From NCBI GenBank assembly GCA_963700195.1, contig CAVOWQ010000010.1, positions 1 through 64,000 of the forward strand: a DNA stretch of 64,000 nucleotides, read 5' to 3'. The notes under the pieces were generated by a model, which saw nothing but the letters and a program-made list of their open reading frames with translations, was not told the DNA's origin and made no database searches. Of this stretch, positions 24,724-33,300 are shown one piece after another. The stretch's first letter is position 1. Every line of letters begins with the position of its first letter. Made by a program: the position numbers and the translations under genes. This DNA comes from AP-15 sp963700195. Its GTDB lineage: Bacteria; Pseudomonadota; Alphaproteobacteria; ATCC43930; CGMCC-115725.

Positions 24724-26267
24724 CGGCTGGCCGCAAGCGCATTCACCGCCGCGACCGCGAGCGCGCTGCCGCCACGGCGCCCGTGGAGGGTAATGAACTC
24801 GAGCCCGTGCCCAAAATCGGCGAGCGCCGCCTTCGCCTCGGCCGCCCCGACAAACCCGACCGGAAAGCCGAGAACGACCGCGGGTCTCGGTGCGCCTTGC
24901 GCGAGCAGCTCGAGTAATCGAAAGAGCGCGGTTGGCGCGTTGCCGATCGCTACCACCGCCCCCGACAAATACGGACGCCACCGCTCGACTGCAGCAGCCG
25001 AGCGCGTCGTCCGCTCGGCCGCGGCCAGCCCTGCCGTCTCGGGGTCCCGCAGGGTGCAAATGACCCGATCCGGATCGATCGTGATCCCCGCGGCGACCAT
25101 TGTCGAATCCACCAGGATCGGCGCGCCCGCAGCAAGCGCCTGCTGTCCGGCATCCACTGCGCCTCGCGTCCAGGCGAGCTCGTCGAGGATTGTGGTATCA
25201 CCTGCCGCATGCGCAAGTCTCAACGCCAGCGGCCGCACCGCCGCGGGAAAACGTCCGAGATCGGCCTCGGCGCTGATCAGCGCGAAAGATCGGCAGGTGA
25301 TCTCCGCAGGGTCGCGGAGGTAGGAGTATGGTTGGAATGCGCCCGCACCCTGCCGCTGCCGGCCTCCGCGAGCGGGGACCGAGCGCTGTCGCGCTGCCGT
25401 CACCCCTAATGTCCAGGCCTCTTCCGTTTCTATGATCCGTTTTTGGTCCTCGCCCAGATCCGGGTCGCCCTCAAACCATGCCGCCAATTCGCCAGCGCTG
25501 TCGCGCTCGGCGAAAACCTCGGCGACGGTGCGCACTTGCGCCTTATCGTTCGGCGGGCCGTATTCCGGCCGAACCTTCCACCATGACGGCCAGACCTCGG
25601 CAAAGACGATCGACGCGTCGTCGGGCAGGGACAACCCGGTCTCGAACGGCCAAACCCGCGCGCGAGCGGCCCACCGTGAATCGTGGCGCAACCCGCGCAC
25701 CACCGGAATCCCGGTCAGCGCTTGGCTGCCGACCGAACCGGTATAGGCGAGCTTCCAGCAGGGTTGCGCCCCGGTCATCCAGCGATCGATCAGCCGCTTC
25801 TCCGCAAGACCCTCGACCTCATGGCGACCGTGGTGCTTCGGGCCCAGAAATTTGTGCAGAAAACCTACCGGGCAGCCCCAGAACGGAAATCGGCCATTGG
25901 AAACGCGATGGTTGAGTTCTGCTGCGACGGCGAAGCGATCGTTCCTGTTGTCTTCGTGGTCGTGCAGAAGGCCGGCGATTTCATCCCACAGCGCGCGCCA
26001 CGGAGGTCCCGTCAGGCCGAGCCGGCAAGCCAGACCCGTCGGGTAGCCGAACGGGAAATCGAATCCCAGGATCGCGCGCTCGTCCGACGCCGCAACGCCG
26101 GCAAGGATTTCGGCCAGGCGCACCTTTGAGAGATGGCGGGTCGCCAGATTTTCGTAGCGCTCTCCATGCGGTCCCCTGTGACAAATCCAGATGCTGTCAC
26201 GCCCCTTCTTGGGCTGGCTCGCCGCGCTCCAGTCGACGATCACATAATGGTCAAACCGCTTCGGCAT
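24720..26267 (-). CDS. cobH: Precorrin-8X methylmutase fused to an RNase H-like (DUF429-like) N-terminal domain
   Basis: 515 aa, against about 210 for normal CobH. The C-terminal part (from about residue 310, YLRDPAEITCRSFALISAEA) is CobH: LALRLAHAAGDTTILDELAW holds the catalytic histidine, then ILVDSTMVAAGITIDPD and VVLGFPVGFVGAAEAKAAL. It moves the C11 methyl to C12, making hydrogenobyrinic acid. The N-terminal 300 residues begin FDHYVIVDWSAASQPKKGRD and contain ERAILGFDFPFGYPTGLACR, a pattern like DUF429 RNase H-fold proteins. The domains are joined through a basic linker (ARQRSVPARGGRQRQGAGAF). The role of the N-terminal part is unknown. It overlaps cobL by four bases and lies 6 bp from cbiX. 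Confidence 0.88.
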   Translation of the reverse strand: MPKRFDHYVIVDWSAASQPKKGRDSIWICHRGPHGERYENLATRHLSKVRLAEILAGVAASDERAILGFDFPFGYPTGLACRLGLTGPPWRALWDEIAGLLHDHEDNRNDRFAVAAELNHRVSNGRFPFWGCPVGFLHKFLGPKHHGRHEVEGLAEKRLIDRWMTGAQPCWKLAYTGSVGSQALTGIPVVRGLRHDSRWAARARVWPFETGLSLPDDASIVFAEVWPSWWKVRPEYGPPNDKAQVRTVAEVFAERDSAGELAAWFEGDPDLGEDQKRIIETEEAWTLGVTAARQRSVPARGGRQRQGAGAFQPYSYLRDPAEITCRSFALISAEADLGRFPAAVRPLALRLAHAAGDTTILDELAWTRGAVDAGQQALAAGAPILVDSTMVAAGITIDPDRVICTLRDPETAGLAAAERTTRSAAAVERWRPYLSGAVVAIGNAPTALFRLLELLAQGAPRPAVVLGFPVGFVGAAEAKAALADFGHGLEFITLHGRRGGSALAVAAVNALAASR

Positions 26268-26273
26268 GCGCGC

Positions 26274-27185
26274 TCAGTCGTGCGCGTGATGATCATGCGG
26301 GTGCGAATGGTGATCGACGGTGCCGATGCCGCGCACGTGATGGTGGTGCCCAGCCTGCGGTGCGCCGGCGTCGTTCTCATAGCCAATGATCTGCGTCCGG
26401 TATTTGCAAAGCTGGCAGTTCATCGCCGGCTGGCCATCCCCGAGCTCGACGACACGGTCTCGGAACGCCCCGAGTACGCCTTCATGATCGCGCAGGTATA
26501 GCGCCTTGACGAACTCGATTTCCGGAAAGAGAGCGGCGACAGTATCGGTTTGGGCGTAGATCCTTTTGACCAGTACCCCCGTGAATAGGAAATAGGGAAA
26601 CACGATGATGCGGCGAAAACCGAGTGCGGCGCACCTCATCAATGCAGCATCGACCCGCGGATGGGCGACGCCGCTGAAGGCGACCTCCGCCCATCCCAGA
26701 CCCATCCCTTCCCACAGCATCCTGGCGAGCTTGGAGATGTTGGAATTCGCGTCCGGGTCGTTGGTGCCGCGCCCGACCACCACGAGCAAGGTCTCGGTGC
26801 GCGGGATTCGCGTGTCGGCCGCCGCCGCTGCGATACGAGCGGCCGCGGCATGCAATAGTTTTGGGTCGATACCGAGATCGCGACCCAGGCGCACGTCGAT
26901 ACCGGGATTTTCGTCGATGAAGCTGTTCATTTCCCAAGGCAGGTCGTTTTTGACGTGACTGGCGGCAAACAGCATGCCCGGGATCGCCAAGATCCGCCGC
27001 GCCCCGCGCCCCGCCAAGAGGGCGAGGCCATCGCGGATTGTCGGGCGGGCGAATTCGAGATAACCGGTGGCGAAATCGAATTCCGGCAGACGCGGCCGCA
27101 ATGCCCCGGCCGCCAGCTCGAATTCCGCGACCGCTTCGGGATCGCGGCTGCCGTGTCCGCAGAGCAGCACCGCCGTCGCGGTCAT
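26274..27185 (-). CDS. cbiX: Sirohydrochlorin chelatase CbiX with Fe-S-type motif and His-rich tail
   Basis: 303 aa, the long two-domain form of CbiX. VLLCGHGSRDPEAV carries the first catalytic histidine; the second domain has LLVVVGRGTNDPDANSNISK, with arginine in the GHGS position. The C-terminus has MNCQLCKYR, the MxCxxC motif that in Bacillus megaterium CbiX binds an Fe-S cluster, followed by two histidine clusters (AGHHHHVRG and HHSHPHDHHAHD). CbiX inserts cobalt into sirohydrochlorin, or iron when it serves in sirohaem synthesis. AGGAG precedes the ATG. It is the first gene of its operon, divergent from cobD at 23 bp. Confidence 0.9.
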   Translation of the reverse strand: MTATAVLLCGHGSRDPEAVAEFELAAGALRPRLPEFDFATGYLEFARPTIRDGLALLAGRGARRILAIPGMLFAASHVKNDLPWEMNSFIDENPGIDVRLGRDLGIDPKLLHAAAARIAAAAADTRIPRTETLLVVVGRGTNDPDANSNISKLARMLWEGMGLGWAEVAFSGVAHPRVDAALMRCAALGFRRIIVFPYFLFTGVLVKRIYAQTDTVAALFPEIEFVKALYLRDHEGVLGAFRDRVVELGDGQPAMNCQLCKYRTQIIGYENDAGAPQAGHHHHVRGIGTVDHHSHPHDHHAHD

Positions 27186-27208
27186 AGACCGACGCTCCTG
27201 CGACCACG

Positions 27209-28201
27209 ATGCCGCCGCTGAGGGCCGACTTGGTGCTGCTGCTCGTCGCGGGGCTCGTCATCGACGCGCTGTTTGGCGATATGCCGGCGATCTTTCGCTA
27301 TGTCCCGCACCCCGTCGTCCTCGCCGGCCGCGCGATCGCATTCTTCGACCGCAAACTCAACCGTGAAGCCCGCAGCGAGGCGTCGCGCCGCGAACGTGGC
27401 ATCGTAACGGTTGTCGTGCTGGTCTGCGGCGCGGCGCTGCTCGGGCTGATCATCGAACGAGGCTGCCGCGGCAGCCTGGTCGGCGCCATAGTCGAAGCCG
27501 TCCTCATCGCCGTGCTCGTTGCGCAGCGCAGTCTTTACGAGCATGTCGCCGCGGTTGCAGCGGCGCTCGCTGAAGGCGGATTGGCCGGCGGCCGGGAGGC
27601 CGTGCGCCATATCGTCGGCCGCGACCCGATGAGCCTCGACGCGCATGGCGTCGCCCGCGCGGCGCTTGAGAGCTTGGCGGAAAATTTCAGCGACGGCGTC
27701 GTCGCCCCGGTCTTCTGGTACCTGCTGCTCGGCTTGCCCGGCCTCTTCGCGTACAAGATGGCAAATACGCTCGACAGCATGATCGGGCACCGAACGCCGC
27801 ATTACCGCGCCTTTGGATGGGCGGCGGCGCGCCTCGACGATGTTCTCAACGCGCTGCCGGCACCGCTGAGCGGCGTACTCCTTGCCGTGGCGGCGGTGTT
27901 CGCCAAGAAATGCCGGCCGGGTCACGCGCTGGCCGTCATGCTGCGCGACGCGCGCAAGCACCATTCGCCCAATGCGGGCTGGCCCGAGAGTGCGATGGCT
28001 GGGGCGCTCGGTTTGGCATTGGCCGGACCGCGCCGGTACCCGGAGGGTCTCGTCGCCGATCCGTGGCTTGGCGACGGCAGCGCCCGGGCCGGGGTCTCCG
28101 ACATCGTGCGGGGACTGCAGCTCTATCGCCTCGCCTGCTTCCTCGAAGCTGGACTGTTGGTGGGCGCCTGGTTTGCGGCGCATGCTACGCTGCTCGCCTG
28201 A
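27209..28201 (+). CDS. cobD: Adenosylcobinamide-phosphate synthase (CobD/CbiB)
   Basis: 330 aa inner-membrane enzyme that attaches aminopropanol (or its phosphate) to adenosylcobyric acid. It begins with a membrane segment followed by DALFGDMPAIFRYVPHPVVL, the family signature, and has LESLAENFSDGVVAPVFWYL, YKMANTLDSMIGHRTPHYRA, the later motif RDARKHHSPNAGWPESAMAG, and a hydrophobic C-terminus. Its 3' end overlaps cobQ (opposite strand) by 17 bp. Only 23 bp separate its start from the divergent cbiX start. Confidence 0.95.
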   Translation: MPPLRADLVLLLVAGLVIDALFGDMPAIFRYVPHPVVLAGRAIAFFDRKLNREARSEASRRERGIVTVVVLVCGAALLGLIIERGCRGSLVGAIVEAVLIAVLVAQRSLYEHVAAVAAALAEGGLAGGREAVRHIVGRDPMSLDAHGVARAALESLAENFSDGVVAPVFWYLLLGLPGLFAYKMANTLDSMIGHRTPHYRAFGWAAARLDDVLNALPAPLSGVLLAVAAVFAKKCRPGHALAVMLRDARKHHSPNAGWPESAMAGALGLALAGPRRYPEGLVADPWLGDGSARAGVSDIVRGLQLYRLACFLEAGLLVGAWFAAHATLLA

Positions 28202-29708
28202 GGCGGGGCGGCCGCGCCGCGGCCAAGAATGCCGAAAGGTCGAGGCAGCGCCCAAGATGATCGGCGAGCGCGTCGAGGGTGGTCTCGATGGTGTGCTCGT
28301 ACGCCACGCCGCCAGGCTCAGCGCCCAACCCCGCCAAATACTCCCGGCGGAAGGGGTCGCTCGTAAAGAGCCCGTGCAGATAGCAACCGGCGACCAGCCC
28401 GTCGCCGCTGACGCAGCCGTCCGGGCCGCCTGCCAGGCGCAGCATCGGGCGTTCGAGGCCAGGTCCGGTGGTCTCTCCAATGTGCATTTCGTACCCCCCA
28501 ACCGGCATCCCGGTCGCAAGCTCGACGCCGGAAGACGCGGCGAGGCGTTTGGTGTCGGTCAGCACGGTCTCGATGTCGAGCAAGCCCAGCCCGGGCACCA
28601 TCTGTTTTCGTCCCTCCACACCCAGCGGATCGGCAATGCTCCGGCCGAGCATCTGATATCCGCCGCAAAGCCCGAGGATTCGTCCGCCCTGGCGGCGATG
28701 CGCGAGAAGGTCAATGTCCCACCCTTCGCATCGCAGGCATTCCAAATCGGCGATCGTCGCCTTCGAGCCGGGAAGAATGACAAGGGTGGCGTCGCGCGGC
28801 AGCGGCTGCCCCGGCCGGACCATGACCAGCTCGACCGCCGGCTCCGCGCGTAGCGGATCGAGGTCGTCGAAATTGGCGATGCGCGGCAGTAGCGGCACCG
28901 CAATTCGGAGCGGCCCCTCACCCCGGCCCTCTCCCCGCAAGCGGGGAGAGGGAGGGACCCTTGCAGCGGGAGGGTGAGGGGCAAGCGCGAGCGAGTCCTC
29001 GGCCGGAAGATTTACGGCCGAGGGAAAGAATGGCACGACCCCAAAGCAGCGCATCCCGGTGCGGTCGCCGATTGCGGCGACCCCGCCCTCGAACAGCCCA
29101 ATATCGCCGCGGAATTTGTTGACGATGTACCCGGCGAGGAGTGCCCGCTCGGTCGCCGACAATAGCGCTTGCGTGCCGACCAGCTGGGCGATGACGCCGC
29201 CGCGCTCGATATCGCCGACCAGCACGACAGGAACGTCGGCTGCCTCGGCAAACCCCATATTGGCGATGTCGCCATCGCGCAAATTGATCTCCGCCGGGCT
29301 TCCCGCCCCCTCGACGAGGACCAGATCGGCCGCCCCGGCAAGGCGGGAGAAGGAGCCGAGAATTGCCGGCAACAGGCTCGGGGCCAGCCGGCGGTATTCG
29401 CCCGCGCCGGCGGCACGCCAGACCCGTCCGTGCAATACGATCTGCGCCCCGTTTTCCGATTGCGGCTTCAACAGCACCGGGTTCATGTCGATTACCGGAG
29501 CCGTGCCGCAGGCGCGCGCCTGCAGTGCCTGCGCCCGGCCGATCTCGCCGCCATCGGCGGTCACCGCGGCATTGTTCGACATGTTCTGCGGCTTGAACGG
29601 CATCACTCTCAGCCCTTGCCGAGTGAAGGCGCGCGCCAGTCCCGCGAGCAGCAGAGTCTTGCCGACATCCGACCCGGTCCCCTGCAGCATAAGCGCCCGC
29701 GCCATCAA
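28185..29708 (-). CDS. cobQ: Cobyric acid synthase
   Basis: 507 aa glutamine amidotransferase that amidates four side chains of adenosylcobyrinic acid a,c-diamide. The N-terminal ATP-binding domain has MLQGTGSDVGKTLLLAGLAR and AGSPAEINLRDGDIANMGFA; the glutaminase domain has GRILGLCGGYQMLGRSIADP with the nucleophilic cysteine and a C-terminal CYLHGLFTSDPFRREYL. Between the two domains, residues near 243-265 (PSPRLRGEGRGEG and flanks) are encoded by a palindromic repeat (28914-28981) inserted in frame. The start overlaps the cobO stop by four bases. Confidence 0.94.
   Translation of the reverse strand: MMARALMLQGTGSDVGKTLLLAGLARAFTRQGLRVMPFKPQNMSNNAAVTADGGEIGRAQALQARACGTAPVIDMNPVLLKPQSENGAQIVLHGRVWRAAGAGEYRRLAPSLLPAILGSFSRLAGAADLVLVEGAGSPAEINLRDGDIANMGFAEAADVPVVLVGDIERGGVIAQLVGTQALLSATERALLAGYIVNKFRGDIGLFEGGVAAIGDRTGMRCFGVVPFFPSAVNLPAEDSLALAPHPPAARVPPSPRLRGEGRGEGPLRIAVPLLPRIANFDDLDPLRAEPAVELVMVRPGQPLPRDATLVILPGSKATIADLECLRCEGWDIDLLAHRRQGGRILGLCGGYQMLGRSIADPLGVEGRKQMVPGLGLLDIETVLTDTKRLAASSGVELATGMPVGGYEMHIGETTGPGLERPMLRLAGGPDGCVSGDGLVAGCYLHGLFTSDPFRREYLAGLGAEPGGVAYEHTIETTLDALADHLGRCLDLSAFLAAARPPRLRRAA
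28914..28981. repeat. Palindromic repeat inserted in frame within cobQ
   Basis: Outer arms CCCCTCACCC / GGGTGAGGGG and inner CCCTCTCCCCGC-aa-GCGGGGAGAGGG are exact inverted repeats. On the cobQ strand it codes for a short peptide containing PSPRLRGEGRGEG, without stop codons. It belongs to the type B family seen elsewhere in the window. Confidence 0.8.
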
Positions 29709-30340
29709 AACTCGATCCCCTGCTGCGCTTTGACGCCGGCGCGGAACGGGTGCTTGACGAGCGTCATCTCGGTGACGAGGTCGGCTGCCTCGATCAATTC
29801 GGGCCGGGCATTACGGCCGGTGACGACGACGTGCAGATCGCGCGGTTTCGCGCTCAGCACCGCCACGACCTCGGCAAGCGGCAGGTAGTCGTAACGCAGC
29901 ACGATGTTGAGTTCGTCTAAGAGCACCAGCTTGTAGGACGGATCCGACAGCATCGCCCTGGCCGTCTCCCAGGCGTTGCGCGCGGCGGCAATGTCGCGGG
30001 CGCGGTCCTGGGTGTCCCAGGTGAAGCCCTCGCCCATCGCCCGGCAGGTCACGAGATCCGAAAACCGCTCGAGCGCGACACGTTCTCCGGTCGACCAAAC
30101 CCCCTTGACGAACTGGACGATGCCGACCCGCATGCCGTGGCCGAGGCAGCGCAGAACCAGTCCGAAGGCCGCCGTCGACTTCCCCTTGCCTTTCCCGGTA
30201 TGGACGATCAAGAGACCGCGCTCTTCCGTCTTGGTCGCCAGCATACGCTCGCGCACCGCCTTGCGCCTGGCCATCTTTTCATTGTGGCGGCGGTTGGCCT
30301 CCTCCTCGGTTGCGACGAGCTCGCTCACGCTACGCTCCAT
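29705..30340 (-). CDS. cobO: Cob(I)yrinic acid a,c-diamide adenosyltransferase
   Basis: About 211 aa. CobO/BtuR/CobA type ATP:corrinoid adenosyltransferase. The P-loop GLLIVHTGKGKGKSTAAFGL, then GIVQFVKGVWSTGE and SYKLVLLDELNIVLRYDYLP, and the C-terminus VKHPFRAGVKAQQGIEF are diagnostic. ATG 30338-30340 (MERSVSEL) is preferred; the frame is open to 30382 inside cobN. The start overlaps the cobN stop by 16 bases and its stop overlaps cobQ by four, so cobN, cobO and cobQ are translationally linked. Confidence 0.95.
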   Translation of the reverse strand: MERSVSELVATEEEANRRHNEKMARRKAVRERMLATKTEERGLLIVHTGKGKGKSTAAFGLVLRCLGHGMRVGIVQFVKGVWSTGERVALERFSDLVTCRAMGEGFTWDTQDRARDIAAARNAWETARAMLSDPSYKLVLLDELNIVLRYDYLPLAEVVAVLSAKPRDLHVVVTGRNARPELIEAADLVTEMTLVKHPFRAGVKAQQGIEF

Positions 30341-33300
30341 TTCGCCAAATCCTCCCGGGCGCTGTTGCGGCGAGGGCGCCACAGGCCGCGGTCGATTGCT
30401 TCGAGGAAGCGCCGGCTGGTCTCGGCGAGCGCGGCGGGGTTGTGCTCGGCCATGAAATCGCGCACCGCATCGTCGCCGAGGTAGGCGCCATAGAGCACAT
30501 CGAAATGCGCATCGTCGACCGCCCGCGAGGTCGCGGCGAAGGCGAAGAGATAGTCGACGGTGGCGGCGATTTCGGCGGCACCCTTATAGCCGTGGCGCAT
30601 CACGCCGGCGATCCATCGTGGGTTCGCCGCACGGCCGCGGACGACGCGTCCCAATTCCTCGCGCAGGCTGCGGATACGCGGCTTCTCGGGCCGCGAGTGG
30701 TCGTTGTGCCACACCGCCGGCGTGTGGCCCGAAAGGCGCCGGACGACGAGAGCGAGCCCGCCCTCGAACTGGTAATAGTCATCGCTGTCGAGCAGGTCAT
30801 GCTCGCGGTTGTCCTGGTTGTGCAGCACGGCATCGGCGGCGGCCAGTCGCGCTTCGAGCATGGCCCGCTCGGCGCGGCCCTCGCAACCCGCGCCATAGGC
30901 GTACCCGCTCCAGCCGAGATACGCCTCGGCGAGATCGGCTTCGCCGTCCCAGATCCGCTCGTCGATCATGACCTGAAGCCCGGCCCCGTATGCGCCCGGT
31001 TTCGAGCCGAACACCCGATACCCGGCGCGCCGCTCGGCTTCCTCCCGCGCAACGCCCTGAGCTTCCAGCCTGCGCCGGTCCTCAGCAACACGCGCGGCGA
31101 GTGGGTTGACCGAGGCCGGCTCGTCGAGCGCGGCGACGGCGCGCGCGGCCGAATCGAACAGGTCGATCAGCCCTGGAAATGCGTCGCGGAAGAACCCCGA
31201 TACACGCAACGTGACATCGACGCGCGGCCGATCGAGCACCGAGGCGGGCAGGATTTCGAACCCGGTCACCCGGCCGCTCGACTGCTCCCACACCGGACGC
31301 GCGCCGATCAGCGCCAATGCCTGGGCAATGTCGTCGCCACCCGTCCGCATATTGGCGGTGCCCCAGGCCGATAGCGCAATGCGCGCCGGGTAGTTTCCGT
31401 ATTCCTGGGCGTGGCGCTCGAGCAGCAACGCCGCCGATTTCCAGCCGAGCTGCCAGGCCGCTTGCGTCGGCACGGCGCGGGTGTCGATCGAATAGAAGTT
31501 GCGTCCGGTCGGCAATACCTCCGGCCGGCCGCAACTCGGTGCGCCGGAGGGGCCCGGCGGAACAAACCGCCCGTCGAGTCCGGCTAGGATCCCGGTGATT
31601 TCGGCGGCGCCACTTCCCGTAACCGCGGGGCCTAGTTGCCGCTTGATCCAGTCGAGAACCGCAGTGGTATGCGACCAGCCGGGTTCGGGCGCCACTTCGT
31701 CCGCAACGAGGCGCAAGGCCAGCGTCTCCAGACGCTCGACCGTGTCGCCGCAGCTGCGCCACGGCCCCGGACCGGCGAGCGCCGAAGGACGCTTTCCGGT
31801 CCAGGGCTCGGCAGGATCTTCGCCGAGCGGATCCTCGCCGAGGCCGAGATCGTCAGCGAGCGCCCGCAGCAGCGAGGCGTCCTCGGGCGCGGTGCCGCGG
31901 CCCGGGCGGGCGAAGGCGACTAAAAGCGAGTTCAGCCTTTCACCCTCCGGGCTGCGGCCAAAGACGTGCAGCCCATCGCGTATCTGCAGCTCTTTCAACT
32001 CGCAAAGAAACCCGTCGAGCTTGCGCAGGGCGACGGCGGTTTCATCGGCCGCGGCAATGCCGCAATCACCTTCGAGCCCGGTGGCGCGGGCTTGATCGAG
32101 GATCGCCGTGGCGAGCACAGAGAGCCGGCGGGAATCGCCCAGCGCGGCCTCGTAATACTCGTCGATCAGTCGTTCGAGCTCGGCCATCGGCCCGTAACTG
32201 CCTGCGCGGGTCAGAGGCGGTGTCAGATGGTCGATGATGACCGCCTGAGCCCGTCGCTTCGCCTGCGTCCCCTCCCCCGGGTCGTTGACGATGAACGGAT
32301 AGAGATGCGGCAACGGCGCAAGCACTGCCTCCGGGAAGCATTCTGCCGACAGGGCCAGCGCCTTTCCGGGCAGCCATTCGAGTGTGCCGTGCTTGCCGAG
32401 ATGGATCGCGGCATCGGCGCGAAACTCGTCGGCGAGCCAGGCATATACGGCGAAATAGCTGTGCGGCGGCACCAAGGCCGGATCGTGATAGGTCGCTTTC
32501 GGATCGATGTTGTAGCCACGCGCAGGCTGGATCAGCACGGCGACATTGCCGGCTCGAAAGCCGGGAATCGCGAAGCGGCCACAATCGAGCCGGCCCGGCC
32601 GGAAGAATGGATCGCGCTCGGCGGTCCCCCAGCGGTCCGCTACCGCCCGCTGCATAGCTGCCGGCAGAGTCGTGAAAAATGCGGAATAATCGGCAAAGGA
32701 CAGCGTTTCCTCGGCAGGCCCGCCGGGGTTGCCGTTGGTCGGTCCGTTGAGCAGCCGGTGGATCAAATCCTCAGGATCGTCCGGCGCATCGGCGATCCGG
32801 TAGCCAGCCTCGGCAAGCGCGCGCAGGATCGCGATCGCTGAAGCCGGCGTGTCGAGGCCGACGCCGTTGCCGATTCGGCCGTCGCGGTTCGGATAGTTGG
32901 CCAGGATCAGGGCGATGCGGCGCTTGGCCGGCGCCCGCGACCGCAGGCCCGCCCAATTGCGCGCGAGATCGGCGACAAAGGCGATGCGGTCGGCCACCGG
33001 CCTGTAGCCGACGAGATCGGCTTCGGTCTCGGGGTCGCGGCCCAGCGGCGCCTTGAACGACACAGCCCGCGTGAGAATCCGGCCGTCGATTTCCGGAAGC
33101 GCCACATTCATCGCGAGGTCCCGCGGGCCAAGTCCTCGCGTTCCGGTGCGCCAGCTCTCCTCGTCACTGCCGGCGAAGACTACCTGCAGGATCGGACAGT
33201 CAGCGCTTGTCAGCGGGTCCGCGGCGCCACCGGCGCCCACTGAAAAGCCAGTCGCGTTGAGGATCACTGCCGGCGGCGCTGCAGGGAAGAGTTCGTCGAT

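Noticed and set aside
27182..28519. 445-codon open frame on the minus strand
   Set aside because: Antisense to cobD, which has all its family motifs.
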